Below are positions 29,652-37,154 of a stretch of 64,000 nt of DNA, in pieces. This DNA is from Bacteroides sp. 224 (GTDB lineage Bacteria > Bacteroidota > Bacteroidia > Bacteroidales > Bacteroidaceae). A model generated the notes under the pieces. It was given only the letters and a program-made list of their open reading frames with translations, made no database searches and was not told the origin of the DNA. Position 1 is the first letter of the stretch. Every line of letters starts with the position of its first letter. The stretch is taken from assembly GCF_010500995.1 (NCBI RefSeq), contig NZ_QVMK01000005.1, positions 1 to 64,000 of the forward strand, in the 5' to 3' direction. The translations under genes and the position numbers were made by a program.

Positions 29652-30246
29652 ATGAAAAACATACTAACTCCAAGAAAACCCCTCGAAAATGACGTTGTTG
29701 AGTTTAATCAACTTGCTTTTGTCCACCCTTCTGTAAGCACACGTACCCATGATGATAAGTGTGAGTAAAGGATGTGAACATGATCATTCCCTGCAATCCA
29801 CGCGAATCTTAAATATGCCGGATTTGGGATTGACCCCTATAGGGAAAAGTGGTTGTTCATCCAGGTTTTGCTATTTATTCTCTACCCACGATGATATAGC
29901 TTCAGAAGAAGCTCGCTATTCTTTTTCAGATATTGATTATGGTAGTTATGAGAATCTTTGTGAGGTTTCTAAACAAACAGTAAAAGTGAATGCTGCATCT
30001 TCTGTAGTAAAAGCCACACATCCTGGAAAGTATGTAGTAGCATGGTTTCATACACATCCACCATATCAATGTACGGATAAGAAGAGAACAAGACCAGTTG
30101 GTCCTTCTACAGATGAAGATTTTACGATTGGAGGGGTTGTGTATGATTATATGGGAGAAAATGGGAAATTGAAAGCAGGACATGAAATCAGTGATCCAGC
30201 TAAAGTATTCCATTATGGCAAAGAAAGAGAACCTGCTTATAAGTAA
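29652..30246 (+). pseudogene. truncated, frameshifted second copy of the toxin-like gene
   Basis: The first frame (ATG 29652) reads LENDVVEFNQLAFVHPS, clearly matching FENDVTEFNQLVFSHPS of the 27077 protein, then hits TAA at 29766-29768. A one-base insertion explains it: removing one T there continues into KGCEHDHS and MPDLGLTP in the +1 frame. About 450 residues of the parent, including the Cys-rich linker, are missing, and the copy jumps to a JAB-like end with WFHTHPPY and GPSTDED. The signal peptide and lipobox are also absent. Translation from 29749 would give a 165-residue orphan domain. Paralogue 2 follows 23 bp later. Confidence 0.8.
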
Positions 30247-30269
30247 AATAAAAATTAATAAAAACGGTT

Positions 30270-30770
30270 ATGGTAAGAAAAATTATTTTATCAATATCTT
30301 TAAGTTTTATCATTATATTTTTGAATGCTCAGAATTTAGATCAACTACCAACAAAAGAACGTAACTCTGTTTTAATTGCTAAGACTAAAGAGGTTATAAT
30401 GAAACACGGGCCAGGATACTGGAGAGAACATAAGAAGCCAGTAATAGAAACAAAATATATATCTAAAAATGGATTTCCAGAAAAAGGAGAAAATATTGGG
30501 CGAAAATACTATAATGTGAAAATTTTGTATGATAAAACTGTAGAAACTTTATATGACATTAATTGTGCTGCTGAAGTCTGGATTTGGGCAGATACTGGTC
30601 AGATTCTCCTTATTGCATTTGGCAATGGTTATGGCTGGATAATCGATAACGATCCTGCCACCCGCAGTACAGAGCAAGAGGATAAACGCATTGTTCATTT
30701 CCAATCTTTAGAAGACTGGCGAAAGAACAATCGTGAATTCAAGGTGGAAAATGAACCAGTGGCAAATTAG
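30270..30770 (+). CDS. secreted paralogue 2, putative immunity protein
   Basis: 166-residue exported protein with a signal peptide ending near FLNAQNLD. It keeps the family core KHGPGYWREH and an EVWIWADTGQ segment, but is the most diverged of the five. It follows the truncated toxin copy by 23 bp, repeating the toxin-fragment/partner order of the parent cassette. Its overlap with the end of the upstream reading frame is absent; it has its own ATG (30270) after an A-rich stretch. Function inferred only from family and position. Confidence 0.72.
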   Translation: MVRKIILSISLSFIIIFLNAQNLDQLPTKERNSVLIAKTKEVIMKHGPGYWREHKKPVIETKYISKNGFPEKGENIGRKYYNVKILYDKTVETLYDINCAAEVWIWADTGQILLIAFGNGYGWIIDNDPATRSTEQEDKRIVHFQSLEDWRKNNREFKVENEPVAN

Positions 30771-30780
30771 ATTGGGTATG

Positions 30781-30818
30781 GTCTTAGCTCTTTTTGGAGG
30801 AGCTAAGACTATTTTATA
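30781..30818 (+). terminator. terminator after paralogue 2
   Basis: GTCTTAGCTC (30781-30790) and GAGCTAAGAC (30800-30809) form a perfect 10-bp stem over a 9-base loop, followed by TATTTTAT. It starts 11 bp after the stop. Confidence 0.8.
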
Positions 30819-30948
30819 AAATCTCCGAAGGCATATTAATAACATGTTGGAGGAATTAAAGTTGCATTAACTGAAATCTCTACAAGGTTTTGGTTTTGTA
30901 TAGAGGGTCTTTTTTCTATTGAGATATTCTAATATATAAGCATTTTTT

Positions 30949-31045
30949 GGTATTGGTTATGATTATGTATAAAGCATACTCATGGAATAGATGATGAACA
31001 TGATTTTTTTTATATGGTCCTGATCGTAGGGAAACTCCTCAATAA
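30949..31045 (+). pseudogene. decayed 3' tail of a toxin-like gene
   Basis: Bases 30949-30966 encode GIGYDY, as in the parent toxin tail (LPGIGYDYTEL). After stops and frame changes, the sequence ends GPDRRETPQ-stop at 31045, matching HGYGSRPTP-stop in the parent. The DNA GATTTTTTT followed by ~25 similar bases and the A/T stretch up to the next ATG also align with 28946-29007. Only ~100 bp remain. It sits 12 bp before paralogue 3, as the parent toxin sits 14 bp before paralogue 1. Confidence 0.65.
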
Positions 31046-31057
31046 AATTTGTAGTTT

Positions 31058-31600
31058 ATGAAGAAAATATTAATTTTATCTATAGTATTAATTGCTACTA
31101 GTTTTGCCTTTTCACAGAATCTTGCGAAAATGAATGATTCAAAACGAAAAGAGTATTTAAAGAAGGTATCTAAAGAAACCGTCTTTAAATATGGTCCTGG
31201 ATATTACCGAGAATATGGAGAACCAGTCATTGAACGTTTTTTCGTGGGAGATAAAGTGTCAGGAGGGGAATCTTTTTCTGCTGAATTTGAAGAAAAAAAT
31301 AATGGTCGTTTCTTTTATAGAGTCAAATATCCTTATGATGAAACAAAGGAGTTTTTTGTAACTGGATTTGCTTTTCAAGTTTTTATTTGGGAGGATATAG
31401 GTAACCCTTTTGATATTACTTTTGGAATTGGTCGTTACATTGATATAGAAGAACTTCCCTCTACTCGTAGTGGGGAATATCCTGTGATGGAATATAAGCG
31501 TTGCCCTCCTCTTAAGATGGTAAGGAAGGAAACAGTAGCTTATGATGCAGAAGGTAATAAGAAAATTATAGTTAAACAAGTACCAGAATTCAAAGACTAA
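31058..31600 (+). CDS. secreted paralogue 3, putative immunity protein
   Basis: 180-residue exported protein with a signal peptide ending near SFAFSQNLA. It is closest to paralogue 1: both share KYGPGYYR, GGxxFSAxFEEK, RFFYRVKYPYD, FIWEDxGxPF and an IEELPxTRSGE segment. It follows a ~100-bp toxin tail relic and so looks like the surviving half of a second complete toxin/partner cassette. Function inferred. Confidence 0.75.
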   Translation: MKKILILSIVLIATSFAFSQNLAKMNDSKRKEYLKKVSKETVFKYGPGYYREYGEPVIERFFVGDKVSGGESFSAEFEEKNNGRFFYRVKYPYDETKEFFVTGFAFQVFIWEDIGNPFDITFGIGRYIDIEELPSTRSGEYPVMEYKRCPPLKMVRKETVAYDAEGNKKIIVKQVPEFKD

Positions 31601-31622
31601 TCTTCCTATTAATAATGTAAGG

Positions 31623-31664
31623 CTATAAGGATAGAGATAGTCTTATCCTTATAGTCTCTTTTTC
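31623..31664 (+). terminator. terminator after paralogue 3 (second CTATAAGGATA copy)
   Basis: CTATAAGGATA (31623-31633) pairs perfectly with TATCCTTATAG (31644-31654), followed by TCTCTTTTTC. The hairpin and the next ~180 bp are duplicated almost exactly at 32965. Confidence 0.85.
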
Positions 31665-31680
31665 TAAATTGAGATAAATT

Positions 31681-32139
31681 ATGAAGAGAATATTATTTTT
31701 ATCTATAGTATTAATTGCTGCTATTTCTTCTTTTTCTCAAAATCTGGAAAAAATGAAGAAAGAACAACGCGATGTTTTACTGGTGGAAATTGCTAAAAAT
31801 GCAGTTAAAAAATATGCACCAGGTTATTATCGAGAGTATGGAAAGCCTAAAATAGAGAAGAATATCATTGATAAACAAGAGAGTAAAGAATCTGGATATA
31901 AAATCGGGAGAATTAGTTATAAAGTAATTTTCCCATATGACGAATCTATCGAATTCTTCTACTATGGTTTTTCAGCAGCTGTTTATATATGGGAAGATAC
32001 AGGAAGGGCTTTTGTTATCTTAGTAGGCAATAGTGGGGGGCGACATCTTCCTGAAGAAAAAAACACCCGAGCTCAGGAAGAAGAAATTGAAATCATTCCC
32101 TATATAAAACGTGAGCCACGTCAACTGATTAGAGACTAA
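31681..32139 (+). CDS. secreted paralogue 4, putative immunity protein
   Basis: 152-residue exported protein with a signal peptide ending near ISSFSQNLE. Family core KYAPGYYREYG is at about residues 40-50. Its first ~45 residues are nearly identical to those of paralogue 5 (33024), and even the upstream terminator matches, but the proteins diverge afterwards. That pattern suggests duplication followed by exchange or rapid change of the 3' part. No toxin remnant precedes this copy. Confidence 0.75.
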   Translation: MKRILFLSIVLIAAISSFSQNLEKMKKEQRDVLLVEIAKNAVKKYAPGYYREYGKPKIEKNIIDKQESKESGYKIGRISYKVIFPYDESIEFFYYGFSAAVYIWEDTGRAFVILVGNSGGRHLPEEKNTRAQEEEIEIIPYIKREPRQLIRD

Positions 32140-32147
32140 AAATATAT

Positions 32148-32183
32148 GTGTGGCTTTCTTTAATTAGGTAAAGGAAGTCACAC
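32148..32183 (+). terminator. hairpin after paralogue 4
   Basis: A 14-bp stem with two wobbles (32148-32161 with 32170-32183), GTGTGGCTTTCTTT against AAAGGAAGTCACAC. There is no T run after it, so its strength as a terminator is uncertain. Confidence 0.55.
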
Positions 32184-32190
32184 ATTACAA

Positions 32191-32286
32191 TTGAAGATGA
32201 TGAGCCAAGAGAAACGTAATGTTGTATTAGTGAAAATTGCTAAAAGCAAAAAACAAGATTCTGCTTGTTGAAAATATGCAAACCAT
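32191..32286 (+). pseudogene. relic of a secreted paralogue (putative immunity gene)
   Basis: In frame from 32191 the sequence reads MMSQEKRNVVLVKIAKS and stops at 32269-32271; KYA follows after the stop. This aligns with KMKKEQRDVLLVEIAKN...KKYA of paralogues 4 and 5 and with the KMSEQKR start of paralogue 1. The signal peptide and the rest of the gene are missing. The remaining bases to 32411 hold nothing I recognise. Confidence 0.65.
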
Positions 32287-32411
32287 ATTTGGAAATTTTC
32301 TGGTTAGCGACTTGTCCTTATAGCATTACATTCTTCTTAGTGTTCTAATAAAAAGAAAAAGCTTGGTCGCCTTTTGAATAAAAGCAATATTGATAATAAA
32401 AACAGTAACTA

Positions 32412-32957
32412 ATGAAACGATTTTTTTATTTAATCTTATTATCATTCATAACAACTTGTGCTTTTTCTCAAAGAGATTTGACACATTTTGAAGGTGTATG
32501 GAAAGCCGAGATAAATGATACTATTTTCAGAATCAAGCTAAAGCAAGTAACTATTACCCAAGGTGGTAAAAATGAAAATACCATTCTGGGAGGGTATTCT
32601 CTCTCTGTAAAAGGTGTATTAGTGCAGGATTATATAAAAGAGATACCTGATAGCTGGGATTTGAGCTTATGGTCGTCCGAAATTAACGGCTATATTTGGG
32701 GAATAGATACTGGTGAAGATAATTTGGCTGTAAAATTTTACGACCAAAAGAAAAAACACTTTAATGGTAATGGGATCACGGGAGGCATTATCCAGCCTTT
32801 CTATTGGAATGATACTCTCTTTTGGCTATTAGACGAAGAAGCAGGAATTCTCTGGGAAACAGAAGGGGACTACCTTGGACCTACTATAAAACCAATTGGG
32901 TTTTCAGTTCCCAGTTGTGCTATTATGACAAGAGAAGAAGAGGAAGAAGAGGAGTAA
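32412..32957 (+). CDS. secreted protein of unknown function inside the paralogue array
   Basis: 181-residue exported protein (signal peptide ending near CAFSQRD). It is not a member of the KYGPGYYR family. The start FEGVWKAEINDTIFRIKLKQV and the GVW/GGIIQPFYW spacing suggest a small lipocalin-like beta-barrel, but I do not recognise a named family with confidence. It ends in a run of glutamates. It lies between an immunity relic and a duplicated terminator, so it may be another effector partner or passenger of the array. Confidence 0.65.
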   Translation: MKRFFYLILLSFITTCAFSQRDLTHFEGVWKAEINDTIFRIKLKQVTITQGGKNENTILGGYSLSVKGVLVQDYIKEIPDSWDLSLWSSEINGYIWGIDTGEDNLAVKFYDQKKKHFNGNGITGGIIQPFYWNDTLFWLLDEEAGILWETEGDYLGPTIKPIGFSVPSCAIMTREEEEEEE

Positions 32958-32964
32958 CTAAATG

Positions 32965-33009
32965 GGTTATAAGGATAGAGACAGTCTTATCCTTATAGCC
33001 TCTTTTTCT
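32965..33009 (+). terminator. terminator (third CTATAAGGATA copy)
   Basis: GGTTATAAGGATA (32965-32977) pairs with TATCCTTATAGCC (32988-33000), followed by TCTTTTTCT. It differs at only a few bases from the hairpin at 31623. Confidence 0.85.
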
Positions 33010-33023
33010 AAATTGAGTAAATT

Positions 33024-33488
33024 ATGAAGAGAATATTAATTTTATCCATAGTATTAATTGCTGCTATTTCTTCTTTTTCTCAAAATCTGGAAAAAATGAA
33101 GAAAGAGCAACGCGAGGTTTTACTGGTGGAAATTGCTAAAAATGCAATTAAAAAATATGCACCAGATTATTATAGAGAATTCAGAACCCCCAAAATAACA
33201 AGATCGTTGGTAAAAGACCCTGAATTGGTAGATGAAGAATATGGTGTTCGATTAGGTAGGGTAATATATAAAGTTGCCTTCCCTTATGATATTTCTAATT
33301 CAGAAGAGCATATCTATTATTCAGTAGATGTGCTAATTTGGGGAGACACAGGAACTCTTTATATAATAGGAATAGGTAATGGAATAGCTCGTGCATTTAA
33401 AGAAAACATGACTCGATCTCAAGAAAAAGAGGTTGAAAAAATTCCATATATGAAACATAAACCAAGACCAACGATGTTTCCACAGTAA
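33024..33488 (+). CDS. secreted paralogue 5, putative immunity protein
   Basis: 154-residue exported protein with the same signal peptide as paralogue 4. Residues 1-45 differ from paralogue 4 at only a few positions; from about residue 50 the two diverge strongly (core here KYAPDYYREF). Family segments IYKVAFPYD and VLIWGDTG remain. No toxin remnant is visible in front of it; a terminator copy comes with it. It ends the array before the BACON/leucine-rich gene. Confidence 0.75.
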   Translation: MKRILILSIVLIAAISSFSQNLEKMKKEQREVLLVEIAKNAIKKYAPDYYREFRTPKITRSLVKDPELVDEEYGVRLGRVIYKVAFPYDISNSEEHIYYSVDVLIWGDTGTLYIIGIGNGIARAFKENMTRSQEKEVEKIPYMKHKPRPTMFPQ

Positions 33489-33494
33489 AAAAAG

Positions 33495-33530
33495 AAATAC
33501 GGCTTATTTTTTTGTAAGTCGTATTTATAT
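33495..33530 (+). terminator. terminator after paralogue 5
   Basis: AAATACGGCTTA (33495-33506) pairs with TAAGTCGTATTT (33515-33526) with one wobble; the loop is mostly T. Confidence 0.7.
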
Positions 33531-33558
33531 AGCTTTCATATAACATAACTCTACAGCA

Positions 33559-35256
33559 ATGAAAAAACGCCAACTCTCTCTAATAATCTGCATTATTTTC
33601 TTATTTGGATTAAAACAAAAGCTTCATGCCCAAGAAGAAGTAACCTGTAACGTTTCCACATACGCTCAAACCATTGAGTCTCCTTTTTATATTGGTAATA
33701 AATGGAAATTAAAAGTAAAATGTTCCGAAGAATGGATAACTGTTACTTCTGGAAAAACATGTAAAGACTGCTTTTATATATCTGTTGAAGAAAACAATAA
33801 TGATCAAGAACGGAGAGGCACTGTAATTTTTAAAGGAAGAAAAGGAAGCAAAAAAATAACCATCATTCAAGAAGGGCAAGATATTACTTCTAAGTTTACT
33901 TGTGAAGTATTTAAAAAAGATTTGGCAATATATCGTATTGTTTCAAGTGCAAAAAAGATACGAGTAAAAGATGTTTCGTCTGTAAAAGAGCTTAAGCTTG
34001 GAAAATATGCTCATATCAAATCGTTTGCAGGTTTAGAGTACTTTAAAGAACTTGAAACTTTTTATTATTCATCCGGAAATAGTTATTCTTCTGAACCAGA
34101 GCTTAAATTAGACTTATCTCACAATCAAAAAATTAAGAAAGTTCATTGTTTCAATGCTAAAATAAAACAGATAAATGTTAGTAATTGTCCTGAACTTGAA
34201 GAATTGTATTGTGTAAATACAAAGATTGATACAATTGATATTAGCCGGAATTATAATCTTCGGAAGTTAACGACAAAACGTAGTTGCTTTGACTATGAAA
34301 GTAGATCATCAGCCGAAAGTTTGATTATATTTCCTGAGTTTGGATGCAAAACGCCAAAACTTGAAGAACTTTATTGTGAGAGAAATAATTATAAGTCATT
34401 AGAACTTTATAAATGCCCTCTACTGAAAAGGGTTGACTGTTCTCAAAACCGGCAGTTAAAGAATCTCGATCTAAAAGATTGTGTAAACCTTACTTATTTG
34501 AATTGTCATCTGAATCAAATAGAATATTTGGACTTGAGAGATTGCATAAAACTCGACACGTTGATTTGTCATAAATCATCTATTAAGAAAATCAGATTTG
34601 GTAAAAATGCTTCATTGTCATACTTGGATTGTCAAGACAATTTTTTATTTGAATTAAATACATCCTCATTAGAATCTTTAAGATATCTAAACTGTTCTAA
34701 TGCATATATTCCATATTTGGATCTTACTGCAAATACAAACCTTGAAAGACTATATTATACGCAGGGACTGATTCGAGGGGTAGTTTATGAGGATGGTTAT
34801 AAAATGTATCTGAAGGAACTCTTATTGCCCAATAATATTGATACACCAGCCGGAAAAGGGCTGACTGTTTTAGATGTACAATCTAATAATTTGGAGAAAT
34901 TAGATCTTAGTAGAGTTCCTAATCTAAAGCATCTAAAATGCTCTTCAAATAGATTAAAAGAATTAGATCTTACTAATAACAGAGAACTGGAAACTGTTGA
35001 TTGTAGTAGTAATTTTATTCGCAAATTAGATTTTACTAATTGTTTTAATCTGCAAGAGTTAATATGCGGTGCTCATCGAGCATATTATGGGGTAAAAAGG
35101 AGAGAAGATTTTTGGATCTTAGAATACTTATATCTCCCCAATCAACAAAACACCCCTCCCGGAAAACGATTGAGGAAATTAAACTTTGAAAAATCTAACC
35201 TCAAACATAAAATTGATTTTAGTTCTTATCCGGAATTGAAAGAGATTGATTTTTAG
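33559..35256 (+). CDS. secreted BACON-domain protein with leucine-rich repeats
   Basis: 565-residue exported protein. After the signal peptide (ending near KLHAQEEV), residues ~28-110 look like a BACON domain (EWITVTSG ... NDQERRGTVIFKG ... ITIIQEGQ). The rest is a leucine-rich repeat solenoid with repeated LxxLxCxxNxLxxLDL units, many with Cys-Ser or Cys-His. Such proteins are surface adhesin or glycan-binding proteins in Bacteroidales. It ends 10 bp before the Wzy-like gene, so the two are likely co-transcribed. Confidence 0.82.
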   Translation: MKKRQLSLIICIIFLFGLKQKLHAQEEVTCNVSTYAQTIESPFYIGNKWKLKVKCSEEWITVTSGKTCKDCFYISVEENNNDQERRGTVIFKGRKGSKKITIIQEGQDITSKFTCEVFKKDLAIYRIVSSAKKIRVKDVSSVKELKLGKYAHIKSFAGLEYFKELETFYYSSGNSYSSEPELKLDLSHNQKIKKVHCFNAKIKQINVSNCPELEELYCVNTKIDTIDISRNYNLRKLTTKRSCFDYESRSSAESLIIFPEFGCKTPKLEELYCERNNYKSLELYKCPLLKRVDCSQNRQLKNLDLKDCVNLTYLNCHLNQIEYLDLRDCIKLDTLICHKSSIKKIRFGKNASLSYLDCQDNFLFELNTSSLESLRYLNCSNAYIPYLDLTANTNLERLYYTQGLIRGVVYEDGYKMYLKELLLPNNIDTPAGKGLTVLDVQSNNLEKLDLSRVPNLKHLKCSSNRLKELDLTNNRELETVDCSSNFIRKLDFTNCFNLQELICGAHRAYYGVKRREDFWILEYLYLPNQQNTPPGKRLRKLNFEKSNLKHKIDFSSYPELKEIDF

Positions 35257-35266
35257 TTAGCGTTCC

Positions 35267-37000
35267 ATGAACACCCCCTTCACCCTCCATATCCACCCCC
35301 TCGCTTTCACCCTTTGCGGACTAACCCTCTGCATTTACCCCTTATTAGAAAGCATCCTTCCTGTTATCTCAACCCCTTTGCAGATAACAGTTCTCGGCTT
35401 GATGTGTCTTTTATTCATGGTTGCCATCCCATTTAATAAACTGATAAAGGTCACTATTCCCGATATTATACTATTCTTATATATAATATGGATAGGCATC
35501 CGAATATTGATCCGAAACGAAGAGCCCGATCCATTCTATATACTATCCGACATCTATCTGGCTTTTATTTACATAGCTGTGCGGAATATGAATAAAAAGC
35601 AAACTAACAGAATAATAAACTATCTGTTTCTCTCCGGGGTGCTGCAAGCACTGATTTGCTTGGCACAGTTAACGGGGGTAATTGCCTCTAATCATTCTCT
35701 TTTTGATTTCACAGGGAGCTTTCACAACCCGGGTCCTTTGGCCGGTTTCTTGGTACCTATATTCTTTTTGAGCGGTTATCTTTTCTATAAACAGTTTGTT
35801 GGAAAGAGGAAAATGCATTTAATGGTTGTTTATGGAGGAGGCTTATTGCTGTTCTTGGGTGTGCTTTTCTTATCTAATTCGCGTGCGGCATGGCTTGCTG
35901 TGGTAGTAGGGGTTTTATTATTGTTGCTTAAAAAAGGTGTATCCGGAAAGATAAGAATGGCTTCTATACTTTTGGTGCTCTGTCTGCTGGTATTCTTATA
36001 TTATTTAAGGCGAGATTCTGCTGATGGGCGTATCTTAATCTGGAAAGCCTCTTTAGAAATGTGCAAAGAAGCTCCTGTTACCGGATTGGGTGCTCACTCC
36101 TTTCCTCGTCATTATATGCACTATCAAGCAGATTACCTGAAGAATCATTCCGATGTAAGAGAAATACTGTTGGCTGGTAATGTGAAATACGCTTTCAATG
36201 AACTGATACGAATAACTGCCGAAGATGGGCTGATAGGTTTATTGCTCTTTTTAAGCTTCTGCGGTATTATATTACGCCCTGTATTTCGATCTTATTCTAA
36301 CCTCGGTACAGATATTATAAGTTGTGCTTTCATCGGGTTGCTTATATTCGGGTTATTCAGTTATCCAAGTGATGTACAGGCTATCAGGCTTGTTTTTATA
36401 ATACTGGGTGGTATATTGGTTAATCGAGTTGGTGTTAAGGTTGCTTATACCAGTGATAAACCCCTCTTTATAAAGGGAGTGATTCTTGTTGTTGCCATTA
36501 TTGGTATTGGCTTTCAGCTAAATAAACTCTTTATGTATGAAAAAGGGCGGCGGGAGATGCGTAGCTTCTTACTGAAAGAAAAAGACTTCGATGAAGATGT
36601 TTTCCAAAGAACCACTAAAGCATTCAATCTAAATGCAGACTATATGCTTTTTTATAGTGCAATTCTTTTTAATCAAAAAGAGTATCATAAAGCACTTCCT
36701 CTGTTAGAACAGGCTGCCCGGCTGCAACCTTCTTCTTTCTTACTCAGCGACTTAGGAGAGTGTTATTATCACACAGGAGATTATGTGAAAGCAGAACAAG
36801 CCTTTCTGCTCGCTACCGAGATGGCTCCCGGCTATGTGAATCCGCATTATCGACTCTTTTCTTTTTATCGGCAGATGAACTTCCTTGATAAAGCTACGCA
36901 GAAAGCCCACTACATTATAAATGCTAAATACAAACAGTATGGCTCCATCGCTATCTTTGCCAAGAAAGAAGCGAAGGAATTTCTAAACAGCCTCCAATGA
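35267..37000 (+). CDS. O-antigen ligase/Wzy-family membrane protein with C-terminal TPRs
   Basis: 577-residue polytopic membrane protein with about ten to twelve hydrophobic segments. It has the Wzy_C/WaaL-type region FTGSFHNPGPLAGFL and SNSRAAWLAVVVG, and a periplasmic loop with GLGAHSFPRHY. The last ~110 residues are soluble and TPR-like (YHKALPLLEQAARLQP ... AEQAFLLATEMAPGYV). Members join glycan chains either to lipid A core or to proteins (PglL-type oligosaccharyltransferases); sequence alone does not decide. Pairing with a secreted BACON/LRR protein is suggestive of a dedicated substrate. Confidence 0.8.
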   Translation: MNTPFTLHIHPLAFTLCGLTLCIYPLLESILPVISTPLQITVLGLMCLLFMVAIPFNKLIKVTIPDIILFLYIIWIGIRILIRNEEPDPFYILSDIYLAFIYIAVRNMNKKQTNRIINYLFLSGVLQALICLAQLTGVIASNHSLFDFTGSFHNPGPLAGFLVPIFFLSGYLFYKQFVGKRKMHLMVVYGGGLLLFLGVLFLSNSRAAWLAVVVGVLLLLLKKGVSGKIRMASILLVLCLLVFLYYLRRDSADGRILIWKASLEMCKEAPVTGLGAHSFPRHYMHYQADYLKNHSDVREILLAGNVKYAFNELIRITAEDGLIGLLLFLSFCGIILRPVFRSYSNLGTDIISCAFIGLLIFGLFSYPSDVQAIRLVFIILGGILVNRVGVKVAYTSDKPLFIKGVILVVAIIGIGFQLNKLFMYEKGRREMRSFLLKEKDFDEDVFQRTTKAFNLNADYMLFYSAILFNQKEYHKALPLLEQAARLQPSSFLLSDLGECYYHTGDYVKAEQAFLLATEMAPGYVNPHYRLFSFYRQMNFLDKATQKAHYIINAKYKQYGSIAIFAKKEAKEFLNSLQ

Positions 37001-37030
37001 ATACCAAAAAATTTGTTATGTTTTGAGTTA

Positions 37031-37136
37031 TATTGAACCGCAGAGTTACGCAAATTAACGCAGAGGATTAAGTTTTAGTTCTATGCAGCATTGTATTAAA
37101 AACTTTGCGTTAATCTGCGTAACTCTGTGGTTCAAA
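37031..37136. repeat. long imperfect inverted repeat (CGCAGAG type)
   Basis: The left arm (37031-37063, GAACCGCAGAGTTACGCAAA...) pairs with 37104-37136 over ~32 bp with two or three mismatches; the loop is ~40 bases. It lies between two convergent genes and can act as a bidirectional terminator. It shares the AACGCAGAG word with the repeat at 23561. Confidence 0.85.
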
Positions 37137-37154
37137 TTCATTCATTTAGAACCA

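Noticed and set aside
29749..30246. Independent 165-residue gene
   Set aside because: Its upstream DNA continues the toxin N-terminus in another frame, so it is better read as the 3' part of a frameshifted copy, although translation from 29749 cannot be excluded.
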